Positions 24,001 through 37,800 are shown, counted from the stretch's first letter. The stretch is 64,000 bases of DNA from Gymnothorax reevesii (GCA_029721435.1 CM056587.1:1005001-1069000); one strand, 5' to 3'. The notes: a model not told the origin generated them from the letters alone. Made by a program: numbers and translations.

Positions 24001-27000
24001 CGTACAGAGCATTCATATTTACTTTGTTATGGCCCCAATTTGTTATTACATTTATAACACAACAGCAACAGCAAGGGATGACAAACACAGCTTTAACAAC
24101 TAAAACACATTTAATTTTTAACAAAGACAAAGACTAATAACAACCTACAACTAAAGACCAAGATTGATAAATAAGAAAAAACAGAAATAATTACAGTCCC
24201 TTTTTAGTGGGGTGGCTTGGTGATGTCCTGAATGAAGAAAATGCTCAAACACAGGCAAAGAAATCCACAAAAGAAACGTCACAGGTCTTGAACAGAATGG
24301 CAGGTCTGGTCATCTTCTTGCAATTTCTCCTACTACTTTACTGTCTCAATTCTTTTCCTTATATACTCTTTTGCAGACCCCACCCACATTTAGACCTCTT
24401 TTTTTTAACTTTCTGAGACTTGCCCCAGACATGTCCAGGACATGTCTAAACATGACTCCCAGTCAGAGCTTAACAAAAAAAGGTAAATACTGCCATCTAG
24501 TGGCCTATATTCACATTACACCTCCATTCCAAAAGGGAAAAATTTTGACTCATAAAGGCAAAATTTTTCTTTTCAATACAAAATGGTTAAGTGAACACTT
24601 GTCTATATATACATATCATACAATATTCAAACACATGATATACACATTCAAACACGGGATAAGCAATCAGCAATTACATTGTCTGTACCCTTCAGATGCT
24701 TAATTTCCAAGTCAAACTCCTGTAAAATCAAACTCCAATTCAACAATCTCCGATTCTTGTTTTTCATCTTACTCAAAAACATTAACGGATTGTGGTCAGT
24801 GTACACAATCATTGGCTTTTGTCCTGTACAAACATAAACCTCAAAGTGTTGTAAAGAAAGGACCAGAGCCAACAGTTCCTTCTCTATTGTGGAATAGTTC
24901 CTTTGGTGGCGATTGAACTTCCTGGAGAAGTATGCCACGGGATGCTCAATGTCATCAGAGTCACTTCTCTGTAGGAGCACAGATCCACAAGCTTGGTCGC
25001 TAGCATCGACCGCGATGGAGAACGGTTTGTTGAAGTCAGGAGATTTGAGCACCGGGAAGTGACACAGCAGAGACTTCAGGTGATCGAAGGCTCTCTGGCA
25101 TGCATCATCCCAGGTGAACTTTACGCCTTTCTTCAGTTGGTTAGTTAGACTGAGAGCAATCTCAGCAAAGTTCTTGCAGAACTTGCGGTAGTACCCGATC
25201 ATTCCAAGGAAGCGGCGCAAAGCTTTTTTGTTGTCAGGAACTGGAAAGTCCATGATGGCTTGGACTTTAGCATTTATGGGTGCCACCTTACCCTGGCCTA
25301 TGACGTAGCCAAGATAGGTGACAGTAGCACAACCAAAGTCACTCTTGTTCAGGTTAACAGTCAGGTTAGCCTGGGTCAGGCGCTGGAACAACGTCTCTAC
25401 ATCTTTTAGATGTTCTTCCCAGGAGTCACTCCATGTGATCAGGTCATCGATGTATGCACCCGTGCGTGGCAATCCGTCGATTGTAGACTGTATCATCCTT
25501 TGGAACGTGGCTGGGGCATTTTTCATGCCAAAGGGTAGGACTTCATACTGGTACAATCCAGATGGTGTGGCAAAAGCAGAGATGCTCTTGGCCCTCTCAG
25601 TTAAAGGCACACACCAATAACCCTTCAATAAATCAATCTTGGTCAGAAACTTTGCTTGCCCTACACTATCAATACAATCATCAATCCTAGGTATTGGAAA
25701 CACATCAGTTCTAGTTACAGCATTGACTTTGCGATAATCTGTACAGAATCTAGTACTTCCATCAGGTTTTGGAACTAGCACACAGGGTGAACTCCAATCG
25801 GAGTTGGAGGGTCTGATAATATCATGTTTTAACATGTACTCAACCTCTTTCTCAGCAATCTTTCTCTTTTCAGGATTCATCCGGTATGGATGCTGTTTTA
25901 TTGGTTTGGCATCACCAACATCTACATCATGAGAGGCTATAGTAACTCTCTTTGGAACATCAGGAAACAAATCCTCATATTTCTTGATCAACCTTTCAAA
26001 CTGATCTCTCTGTGAGGGTTCTAAGTGCTGGAGTTTTACATCAAGATTTTGCAACACTTCAGTGTTTGACAATTTACATGAAAGAACTTCAGCTTTAATT
26101 CTTGGTTCATCATCTTGAAACTCCCCCTCATCTTCACACGTTTCGACCATTGGAGAATCTGAAGTGACAGCTGCAACCCTAGCATTTCTGTCATGATAAG
26201 GCTTTAGCATGTTAATATGACACAATTGTTTTGGTTTTCTCCTATCTGGAGTCTTCACAATGTAATTGAGATCATTGAGTTTTGTCAGAATTTCATAAGG
26301 ACCATGAAATCTAGCCTGCAATGGATTGGACTGCAAGGGAAACAACACAAGGACCTTTTCTCCTGGTTTAAACTCACGGCTTCTAGCCTTATGATCATAC
26401 CAAGTTTTCATTTTTCCCTGACTTGATTTCAAGTTCTCTTTGGCAAGGTCACAAGCTGCACGCAATCTTTCCTTGAACTTGCCAACATAGTCTAACAGAC
26501 TGATATGCGGCTCTTTCTCTTGCCATTGTTCACTCAATAATAGCAAAGGTCCTCTCACTTCATGACCAAACACTAGCTCAAATGGACTGAATCCAGTAGA
26601 CTCCTGCACTGCTTCTCTAGCTGCAAACAACAGCAAATGAACCCCTTCATCCCAGTCTTTCTCATGGTCATAACAATAAGTCCTCATCATTGTCTTGAGA
26701 GTGGAATGAAACCGCTCTAAGGCACCCTGACTTTCTGGATGATAGGCACTAGAAAGAATCTGTTTTGCACCTAGTTCATACACAACCTGCTGAAACAATC
26801 CTGAAGTGAAATTGCTACCTTGGTCTGACTGAATTTCCCTGGGAAGACCAAACAACGTGAAGAACTTTATCAAAGCCTTCGAGATTGCAGTTGCCTTGAT
26901 GTTACGTAGAGGTATGGCTTCGGGGAATCTGGTAGATGCACACATGATTGTCAACAAGTACTGATTTCCAGATCTAGTCTTGGGTAATGGACCAACGCAA

Positions 27001-30000
27001 TCAACAATGACCCTAGAGAATGGCTCCCCAAATGCTGGGATAGGCTGCAATGGAGCTACAGGTGGGTCTAACTGGTGTTTTCCAACTACCTGACAAGTGT
27101 GACAGGTTTTGCAAAAGTTGGAAACGTCTTCCCGAAGCCCAGGCCAAAAGAAGTGTTTCATGATCTTATCAACAGTCTTGTTAACACCAAGATGACCTCC
27201 TAAAGGTAAACTATGAGCCATTGTTAAGATCTCATTCCTATAGACCTTCGGAACAACAATTTGCCTGACCACTGCCCAATCTGCATTGGCAGGGATATCA
27301 GGAGGGCGCCACTTCCGCATCAACACACCATCCTTGAGATAATACCCAACTGGAACTGCATCCATTTCTTTTTCAGGAAGGGCTCTCCTCTTTAGTACAC
27401 AAATTTCAGGATCATTAGTTTGCTCCTCAATCAACCGCTTTCTGGACAGAGACAAGTCTCCAGACACATCAGAATCACCAGACCCATCCGGCTGGCTGAA
27501 TAGAGAACTGATAAAAGTATCTGATAAGTCCTCAAACGGAGAAACCATAGTAGGCCAATCAGAGTCATGAGGCGAACCACCTGAGTCCTGACTATTCAAT
27601 GTACTGGACGGCACCACATCATCTTCTTCTTTAGCCTTCTTGGCCATAGCACGAGTCACTGCGCAAGAAGGATACAGAGATGGGTCCTCATCCCCATCTT
27701 CAGTGCTCGGCTGTGAAGTAAGATGTACAGGGGGAACTACTTTGCCCCCAGCCAGGTCATTGCCTAGCAACAGAGAAACACCCTTTATAGGTAGACTTGA
27801 CATAAGTCCCACCTTTACCTGTCCTGTAACTAAATCTGACTTCAAGAATATAGAGCGCAGGGGTACAGATACAGTCCTCCCTTCAATACCTTGTACAAGT
27901 ATGAAATCCCCTGAAGCGGTCTCATCACGTAACTCCAAGGAGTCCATCAACAAAAGTGACTGAGAAGCTCCGGTATCCCTTAGGATATATATGGGGACAG
28001 GAGTAGTATGCTCATTCAGAGCCACAAATCCCTCTGACACAAATGGAAGAAATTCCTCCCTCACAAAGTCAGCTGTATTAGGCTTTTTAGCCCCACAAGA
28101 AGCAGGCAATTTAGCAGATTGGTTATCTACTACAGGGGTTTCTAACCTTGTTTTCACAAAGGCATTTGGTTTGGTATCCTTTTCTTTTTCTTTCTTAGCT
28201 TTAAGGAACCAACAGTTAGTTGTAACATGACCAGATTTCTTGCAATAACTGCAAACTAGACCACTTTTGTCACTGTCAGCTTTCACACTTTGATCAGACC
28301 TGTTACTGGATTTCTGAGCACCATCACCAGATTTGTCTTTGTCTTTGGGTGAGGAATCTTGGGTATCACCGTAACCCTTTTTCTGAAATTGGGACCATTT
28401 ATTGTTACTGCTAGACTGAAATTTGGACTTATGAGTGAGAACATATTCATCTGCAAATTTGGCAGCTGATTGCAAGTTCAGTGCTTGCTTCTCATTAAGG
28501 TAGGTCTTAACATCATCCTTAACACAGTTCTTGAATTCTTCAACTAACACCATCTCTTTTAGTGAGTTGAAATCATCCTTGACCTCCATAGAAGTACACC
28601 AGCGCTCAAAGCAAACCTGCTTCTCATTAGCAAATTCAACATAAGTCTGATTTTCAGATTTCTTCAGACCTCTGAATATCTGTCAGTAAGCCTCTGGAAC
28701 CAACTCATAAGCTCTCAAAATAACCTTTTTGACAACCTCATAATCAGAGGAATCATCTGCAGACAAAGCCGAATAGGCTTGTTGAGCTTTACCCTTGAGG
28801 ACAGTTTGCAACATCAGAGGCCAGTGTTCCTTTGGCCACTGGCAACTCTTTGCTACCTTTTCAAAACACTGGAAATAGTTGTCAACATCCTTTCCTGAAA
28901 ATGGAGGCACCAGTTTTACCTCCTGACTGGCACAAAATTTATTTTTAGTTTCAATTTTAATTTTTAGTTGCTCCATTTGGAGTCTTTCTTCTCTACCGAA
29001 TTACTCTAATTCAAAATCTCTCTGTCTCTGTCTCTCTCTTTCTGCTCTTTCCTCTTTCTCTCTCTCAAATTCTCTTTGTTTTTCTTCTCTTGCTAATTTT
29101 TCTAACTCAAACTGCCTTTGTTTTTCTTTTTCTTCCCTCTCAAATTCTCTTTGTTTCTCTTTTTCCTCCCTTTCTTTTTCTCTTTCTTCCCTTTCTTTCT
29201 CTTTTTCCTCCCTTTCTTTTTCTCTTTCCTCCCTTTCAATCTCTAGCATTTTTAAGTTCCATTTCTATATTTGGATTTTCCACTGGAAACTGTTCCAGAT
29301 CTCCTGGTGCAAACACATTTTCATCAATGTAATATTCAACTATCTCTCTAGCCAGTCTTGCTTTTCGCATGGCTGGTTTTACCTCTGTCAGCTCCAACTG
29401 TCTGCAAATTTCTAGCAGTTCTGTCTTTTTAAAAGACTTCAAAACCCCTACGGTTGGTGATGCCAAGAAATCATCCATTGCTGTTGTCAATATATATCTA
29501 GGAAAATTCACAAAAACAATTTCACAATTTGGAATGTTAGATTTTAAATAAATTACTCACACAATGGTCTATCCCGGACCTTGAGCCCCCAATTTGTTAT
29601 GGCCCCAATTTGTTATTACATTTATAACACAACAGCAACAGCAAGGGATGACAAACACAGCTTTAACAACTAAAACACATTTAATTTTTAACAAAGACAA
29701 AGACTAATAACAACCTACAACTAAAGACCAAGATTGATAAATAAGAAAAAACAGAAATAATTACAGTCCCTTTTTAGTGGGGTGGCTTGGTGATGTCCTG
29801 AATGAAGAAAATGCTCAAACACAGGCAAAGAAATCCACAAAAGAAACGTCACAGGTCTTGAACAGAATGGCAGGTCTGGTCATCTTCTTGCAATTTCTCC
29901 TACTACTTTACTGTCTCAATTCTTTTCCTTATATACTCTTTTGCAGACCCCACCCACATTTAGACCTCTTTTTTTTAACTTTCTGAGACTTGCCCCAGAC

Positions 30001-31838
30001 ATGTCCAGGACATGTCTAAACATGACTCCCAGTCAGAGCTTAACAAAAAAAGGTAAATACTGCCATCTAGTGGCCTATATTCACATTACAACTTGAATAA
30101 AATAACGCAATCTCGGTTATTTCTGCTTTAAATTCATTGGATTTTGTTCGGTGTCACAAATTAAGTTTATTATTTATATGATCAGTGCAGGATAAAAAAG
30201 CGGCGAGTGCTAGACCACAATCATTGTAACCAGCTCATTTCACCAGCTTCAGATATTTGAAAAAATACATTCAGAATGCATTTATCTAAATGGCAGGCTA
30301 GACGAATGATTTGGCCAACAGTTTTGCAGAGAGCAAGGCAGGCATCTTCGATGTAAGTGCAGTATTCTGGGTATGGAAAGTGCAGTCAGTGGTTCCGAGA
30401 CCGTGCGTCGGTGCAAGGCTCGTAAAGACAAATAAATGTCTCAAGATACTGCTTCAGTGGTTCGGTACAAGATCGCCGATTGGCTGTGCGCAAATGAGTT
30501 TCTGTTGGGGTCCGGAACTCGAGTGGGAATAAAAATTTCGTGAGCGGGAATCAACCAATAGGACATGCTTTGCACACCGAAAAACATGACAGGCGCGCCG
30601 CCATTTTTGTTGTTTTCTTTCCATGAGCCGACACGGCAACGTAAGTGAAAAGAACTACACGGCCCAGAGGCCAACAGTGCTTCCGGCTGCTGCTTGCTGC
30701 TCCCGCTGCAGATAAACACAGCGATGGAAGGAGCAGCAGCAGCACAGAAGCTGAAAAAAAATATACTGCAAATTAGAGTAAAGAACAACGATATTTCTGT
30801 AAAGCTACCTGAACTACAGGGGAAATCGCAGATTCTAGGTAACAGATGAACTGTTCCTGGTGGCATTTTTTAAAAATAAAACTGCAGACTACAAAGTAAT
30901 CTTTAAATAATCGGGAGAAGATCAAATCAAATATAGTGTATGCATAGAGACTAGAAGGAAAAAAAATGGGAGTGGGACAGGAGTGGGAGTCACTTCGAAT
31001 GGGAGTGGGACAGGAGTGGGAGTCATTTTACTGGGAGTGGGACGGGAGTGGGAGTCACTTTACTGGGAGTGGGACGGGAGTGGGAGTCACTTTACTGGGA
31101 GTGGGACAGGAGTGGGAGTCATTTTACTGGGAGTGGGACAGGAGTGGGAGTCACTTTACTGGGAGTGGGACAGGAGTGGGAGTCACTTTACTGGGAGTGG
31201 GACAGGAGTGGGAGTCACTTTACTGGGAGTGGGACGGGAGTGGGAGTCACTTTACTGGGAGTGGGACGGGAGTGGGAGTCACTTTACTGGGAGTGGGACG
31301 GGAGTGGAAGTCACTTTACTGGGAGTGGGACAGTAGTGGAAGTCACTTTACTGGGAGTGGGACAGGAGTGGGAGTCATTTTACTGGGAGTGGGACAGGAG
31401 TGGGAGTCACTTTACTGGGAGTGGGACGGGAGTGGGAGTCACTTTACTGGGAGTGGGACGGGAGTGGAAGTCACTTTACTGGGAGTGGGACAGGAGTGGG
31501 AGTCACTTTACTGGGAGTGGGACGGGAGTGGGAGTCACTTTACTGGGAGTGGGACAGGAGTGGGAGTCACTTTACTGGGAGTGGGACAGGAGTGGGAGTC
31601 ACTTTACTGGGAGTGGGACAGGAGTGGGAGTCACTTTACTGGGAGCGGTATGGGACAGGAATGAAAATCCACTCCCGTGTCACCCTCTAGTGAGGGGTGA
31701 GGGTTAGGGGTTAAGGTTAGGGTTAGGGGTGAGGGTTAGGGGTTAAGGTTAGGGTTAGGTCTATACTGTTGAGGGTTGAGGTCAGGGAAAGGGGTTGGTA
31801 ATGAATGGAAATATAGAATGACCCCACAAAACAAGAAA

Positions 31839-31887
<49 letters not shown>

Positions 31888-34800
31888 TCACTGATGGCCT
31901 GCTGCAAGACCTGTAACACACCCTCCCAAGTCAGTATCCATGGCAGAACATCCTACATTAAGATGTAGACACTCCCACACTCACCTGCACATAGTAAACC
32001 CCTTTGCTGACGGCGTACATCATCAGAAAGGAATAATCCAGGTTCTGCTTGGTCCGCCACCTGCGAGCAGACAACAGCAGAGAATAACACCTGCGTCAAA
32101 CGGTCAGCCTTTACTGACCGTTGCGGTCACATCGACCACAGCAGAGAGCAGAGGATAACACCTGCTTTAGACCGTCTCAGCCTTTACTGACCGTTGCGGT
32201 CACATCGACCACAGCAGAGAGCAGAGGATAACACCTGCTTTAGACCGTCTCAGCCTTTACTGACCGCTGCGGTCACATCGACCACAGCAGAGAGCAGAGG
32301 ATAACACCTGCTTTAGACCGTCTCAGCCTTTACTGACCGCTGCGGTCACATCGACCACAGCAGAGAGCAGAGGATAACACCTGCTTTAGACCGTCTCAGC
32401 CTTTACTGACCGTTGCGGTCACATCGACCACAGCAGAGAGCAGAGGATAACACCTGCTTTAGACCGTCTCAGCCTTTACTGACCGCTGCGGTCACCTGGC
32501 CTCATTTACTGATTCTGGGCACTAAATCAGGACATCTTTGCTTTAAAGGAAAACTCCCTTCCCTCATTTCACACCCTTCTGTGTTCTACTGCCATCCCAT
32601 GTTTCAAAAGTGCATAATACTGAAGCAAACGATTTGCATTTGAGTTTTGAACTTAAACATTAGCAGTGTAAACAGTTTCAAAGATGGAAGTGGACAGAGT
32701 CATCGATAGTTCAGATCTGGTTGCAGCCGTGCTCATTATGGAAAAAAAAAAAAAAATCAGAAACACACATAAGTACTGCCTATTCCTGCACAGAACAGCA
32801 AACCCACACACAACACAAACACAGTATGTGTCCCCAGACAGAAAGTGGTTGATAAGCATGGGCAATCTCATTAGGTTACAAACGCCAATTTTTACAAAAC
32901 TAATTTTTCTAAATAAACCCATGTGTGCACAACAGTTATAAAATTCTTAGCAGACCAAAGTTTTTCAAAAAATCTTTTAAAAAGACCTTTAGTTTAGAAA
33001 AAGGTGCTGAGTTTGTGAGCAGGTTTATTATATTTTCAGAGGAGGTAAACGGTGCGGTTCACCCACTTCCTGATTCCATCCATCATTGCCCATTTGTCAC
33101 GCTAAAATTTTTCAGACCCTCAAACCAATTTAAGACCACCCAAGTCAACACACAGCTTCAGTTTTGAAGGAATAGACGTCTCCGACCCCACTTCCCATCC
33201 GCGAAAAAGTAGTTGCCCCTACTGTTACTTAATCATCCAGTTAAATTTAATTCAGTCCAATTTCAACACCTTCACCAGACATGATTACAGCCAGCTCTGC
33301 CGAATCTGAACATTATTTAAACAGGCCCAGCCTGGTGAGAAGTAGGCAAGAATCAGCAAATGATGTCATCAAAGGAAATTCAATGTTTTTGACGTCTATC
33401 AATCTGGAAAGGGCTGCAAAGGAATTTCTAGGGCTCTGGGGCACCAACAAACCACAGCGAAAGCAAGGAGCACAGAAACATTTTCTTTAACAGAATACTC
33501 CTATTGCTCAAGAGTATTTGAATAACTGCAATGTAGTTTTTTTTTTTTTTGCAAACAGTCTATGAAGGTTTCACAACAGAATCAATACGCACAGCATTAG
33601 GCTGTTGTTTTCAGTGCCTTTTACAAATCTTTTCTGAAATTAGGTTTGCACGAAATTGGTTGAAGCTTCATTCATAACCATTGACAGATTCTTAATCATA
33701 ATGTATTTATTCTATTTAAACCCAGTATTTCCTCTAAAACAGGTATTTCTGCACAGTTCCAGGCAAAGATCAGGCTATAGTAACATTATTAGCATAAAAC
33801 TTTTTGTTGAATTAAATTACAGCAGTGGCTGCGCAGGATTGTTTCTTACTCTCATAAGCTGAATATTTTCCAGTAGCTTAAGTCCAAATTCCAAAAGTAC
33901 AAATTTATTAAGAAAAGATGGATCATTTCCTAAATTCATCACACTTTTAGCCGACAAAAATTTCTATATCAATCCATATGGCAATTAGTATTTCAAAACA
34001 AAAGTTTTCGCTGCAGTAAAAAAGTATTTGTCCCCCACTTAACTCACATGTATGGGGCTACGTCATCTAACATCACCATGTAATCACAGAAACTAAAACT
34101 TCAGCTATTTTACCATTTCAGCTCTAACACTACTATAGAAAATACTCAAGTCATAGACAAACACAATCATACGATGAAATCTCGCCCGGCGCTCTGTGCT
34201 CCATCACGACACAACCACTGTAGAAAGATGTCAAAGAAATTGTCGGCTTGGAAACATTTTAACAATGTTGACGATGATCCCTTAGGGCGCGATTCTTAGG
34301 CTAACCCCTTATTATTTTACGCCCTTAACTGGATTTCTTGAACATATGTTGACAAAACTGACAAGCTACATTCATCACAGACATTTGATTCAACAAAAAA
34401 GTAGCTCATTTAATGTGATGAATCGCTCTTTTCAAATTGAGGATTTTCCCCCAAAGAGTTTTATATTTTAGGGGTGATGACCTCCTGTAGCTCAAATAAC
34501 AGTCAGCTAGGCTTATAAATTTTGTGCCAATGTTTCATAGGGTTCAACATGCCCATTTTAACATAAAAGGTGCAGAATAGGGAGATGGAATTCTGAGTGA
34601 GTTTTGGATTAATTAATCACGTGCATAATTGTCATCTTTACAATATCACATATATTACATGTACATTTTCAATATTGCCCATCCCTGGTCTCTGAGATAT
34701 TTCTCCATAAAATTTCTGAGCCATAATGCGCTGATGAATTGGTCTTGGTAATTCATTAAAAAAAGCGTTTGATTGTTAATCAGGCGCTCTTAAACAGGAA

Positions 34801-37800
34801 TGGGTGGCTATCAATCATGCTTAGTGAGAGGCTTCCATACCCCTGACGGCACATAACCAAAAAATCCCATAAAGCCGGCGTTACCAGGAGATGGGGTTTA
34901 ACACAAAAAGCAACAAGCATGATGGCTTTTTAAATAAGACATTTGGCTCAACATGACATGGGGAACTGACTGGGATACACTGAAGAAAAAATACCAATTA
35001 TCATTTTATAACCAGTTATGATTCATTTGGCAAGTACTTGTTTACCCAAGTACAACCCCGATTCCGAAATAGTTGGGACATGGCGTTAATTGGGAATAAA
35101 ATCAAAACGCAATGACTTTCAAATCACACCAGCCAGTATTTTGTTCACAATAGAACAGAGATGACAGCAAATGTTGAAACTGAGAAATTTTACAATTCTA
35201 TCCACAAAATGGATAGATTTTGTGGATAAAAATGCGAAATGTCCAAACTATGCTCTACTGTAAAAAACGTATTGGCCATGTGATCTGAAAGACAATGCAT
35301 TTAGATTTTATTCACAATTTACACTTTGTCCCAACTATTTTGGAATTGGGGTTGCATTTGTTTGCAAACCAAGTGGGAGCCATTATCTCCAAATGTAGAG
35401 AAACTGGAACGATGGTGAACCTTCCCAGGAGTGGCCGGCCTACCAAAATCCCTCAAACAACGCATCAACAACTCTGCAAGAGGTCAGAAAAGAGCACAGA
35501 ATAACATGCAAAGAACTGCAGGCCTCATTTGCCTCAATTCATGTCAGGGTTCACAATTCCTCCATCAGAAAGAGACGGAGAAAAAACACCATCCATGGGA
35601 GGGCCGTCAGGCTAAAGGGTCATTCCGTGTCAATTCACTCACCCTCCCCAGTAACACCTCTCAGATTTCCGTGTAATAGTGTTTAAACATTGGATTCATG
35701 TCAAACGAAAGAATCTCAAATTTGAGCTTTACATCTCAACTGGAGTTATGGCCCCACAAAGTCTGGGTGTCGCCCCTTCTCTGCACACCTGAAGTGGGAT
35801 TTTTATTCATCAGCATTTTTGGTGTCCCATACCTTTTGATTCTATTGAGCTAGAAGGCTGAAATGTAATAAATGTCTTCACTCTGACCCGGTCTACCAAA
35901 TTCTGAGCTTGAAAAGAACCTATTTCTGATAATTTATTAATTACACTGCTCGGCCAAAAAAAAAGTCACCGTTTGGAAATTAATGAACAAATTCTAGAAT
36001 TGGATCATTATTGCGGTTACTAATATGTTTCAGCCGGAAATAATCATTTTTCCCCTGACTGATGAAGCGCATCGCTACTCATTTCTCAAAAAATCATGTC
36101 GGATGACACATCCCTTGCTGGTGGAAAAGATGTTACAGTATTTCAGAACAGGAAACTTATTGGCCAGTATTTAGCAAAGAAACTCATGAATGTAAAAACA
36201 AGTATGAGGAATCATTTTCACAAACATATTTGCCACCACAAAGTCCTGATCTTAGACACAGTAAAAGTTATTGGGATGTGCTCAAGAAAGACCACCGAGT
36301 GGTTCAACCATTATGTCGAGAAGACAAGATCTCGGCCAAAAATTATGGCATGTATGATCGAAAATAAATGTTCTGGCATTGCATATAGTTGTCAAAACAA
36401 TGACAAAATGAATTTGCACTGTAATCAAAGCTACAGGGGTTCCAACTAAATATTTGAGTGTGCGACTTTTTTTTTGTCCGGGCAGTGTATTAACCCCTTA
36501 CAACCAGAATTTGGATTATTCAGAAGTTGATTTTGAGGACTTTGGGGGTCCAGAGCAACAAGTATCAATAAAGTTTTTTGCAGATAGACTGTTATTTGGC
36601 TATAAACTGTATAAACTGTACTTTGCACTGAAAGAGTGGAACTGAAATCTGACCTTTAATGGACGTACAGCGTCTCCCCATAAATGGTGTCCAGACAAAC
36701 TGACCCTTCAATACCCCCCACCTTCAGGCTGTCCGCAACAAAGACTTACACCGATTCCCAAGGTATAGAGCCAATAAAAACTCTGATTATGGTCCCCCTT
36801 CTGTAGAAACTGAACCTCTGAAAATGGATACTTTGTAATCATATTATCACATAAAAACTTTGATATTAAAGCATTTGACATTAAATCCAATGTTTAAACA
36901 CTTTTACAAGGAAATTTGAGAGGTGTCACCTGGGAAGTTTGTACGGTTTGTGTGAATTGACATGGAATCACCCTAAAACCACTGCTGACCGAAAACACAA
37001 AGTCTCATGTCATATTTGCCAAAAAATATCTCAACGACCCCAAAGATCGTTGGGATTATATGCTGAGGACTGAGGAGTCGAAAGTGAAAATTCTGGAGTG
37101 CAATGATACTGTGACATCTGTCGTACAGCTCACGCAGCATTCTCCAAGAACATCCCCCCATGAGTCCAATACGGTGCGGGTCGTATGATGGTCTAGGGCG
37201 GTTTCTCAGAGTCAGGACTTGGGGAACTTGTCATCATTGATGGATCCAGGAATTCTTTTCTCTCCCACAGAATCCTTCAGACTTAGCGCCAGTAATCAAA
37301 CATCTGATTACAGTCACTGACACCAAGAGAGGCACAACCGGTTTTTAGGTTTAAAAGGGGAGAACTACTCTTTCACATGGGTGATGCAAGTTTTGAATGA
37401 CTCTTTCTTCATTAAATGAATTGATCATTTAAAAGCTGCATTTTACGCTTAGTCACATCAAAGTCCTATATTAAAATTAGTTAATGACAAATTGAAAATA
37501 ATGACGAAAAAGCAAAAATGAAGAAATTGGGAAGGGGTCAATGCAGTTTCACAGTACTGTAAATCACTGCTTTGCACTGTGATGTCAGAAAGGAAGGGCA
37601 CGCCCTCTCCGAACCGAGCTCCCCTCCCAACCGGTCTTCTTTGATCCAGTTGAAAACAGACTGCAATGTCATGTCTCAAGACTCACTAAGGAATGCTCCA
37701 CCCGAAACGGAAAGCACGAACCCTTTCACCAAACATGACCAGGAAATACAGAGAACTGGAAGTTTCCCCCATTAGTGTTTCAGTCTGCAGGGCTGGGGGG

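Larger units (their letters stand above)
24025..30090 (-). mobile_element. Gmr1-type Ty3/Gypsy LTR retrotransposon, near-complete
   Basis: A 6.07 kb element bounded by two LTRs of 496 bases that read as identical, each starting TGTTATGG and ending CATTACA on the plus strand, with a 4-base ACTT duplication on both sides (24021-24024 and 30091-30094). On the minus strand the order is LTR, primer-binding site, gag, protease, integrase, reverse transcriptase, RNase H, LTR. Integrase ahead of reverse transcriptase is the Ty1/Copia order, but the enzyme sequences are Ty3/Gypsy-like, as in the Gmr1 element described from Atlantic cod. The pol frame is intact and gag is broken. It lies in an mgat4a intron in the same orientation as the gene. 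Confidence 0.95.

Noticed and set aside
24207..24416. 69-codon frame repeated identically at 29777-29986
   Set aside because: It lies inside both LTRs on the strand opposite to the element's genes; identity comes from the LTR duplication.
30966..31707. Periodic 96- to 232-residue frames
   Set aside because: A stop-free 32-bp minisatellite gives open frames in all phases; the composition is that of the repeat, not of a protein.
32071..32500. Possible CRISPR-like array (regular 73-bp repeats)
   Set aside because: Whole units repeat without unique spacers, in an intron of a vertebrate gene; this is a minisatellite.
36096..36449. 117-codon plus-strand frame
   Set aside because: It lies inside a small TA-flanked Tc1-like element; the recognisable transposase residues are in another frame.
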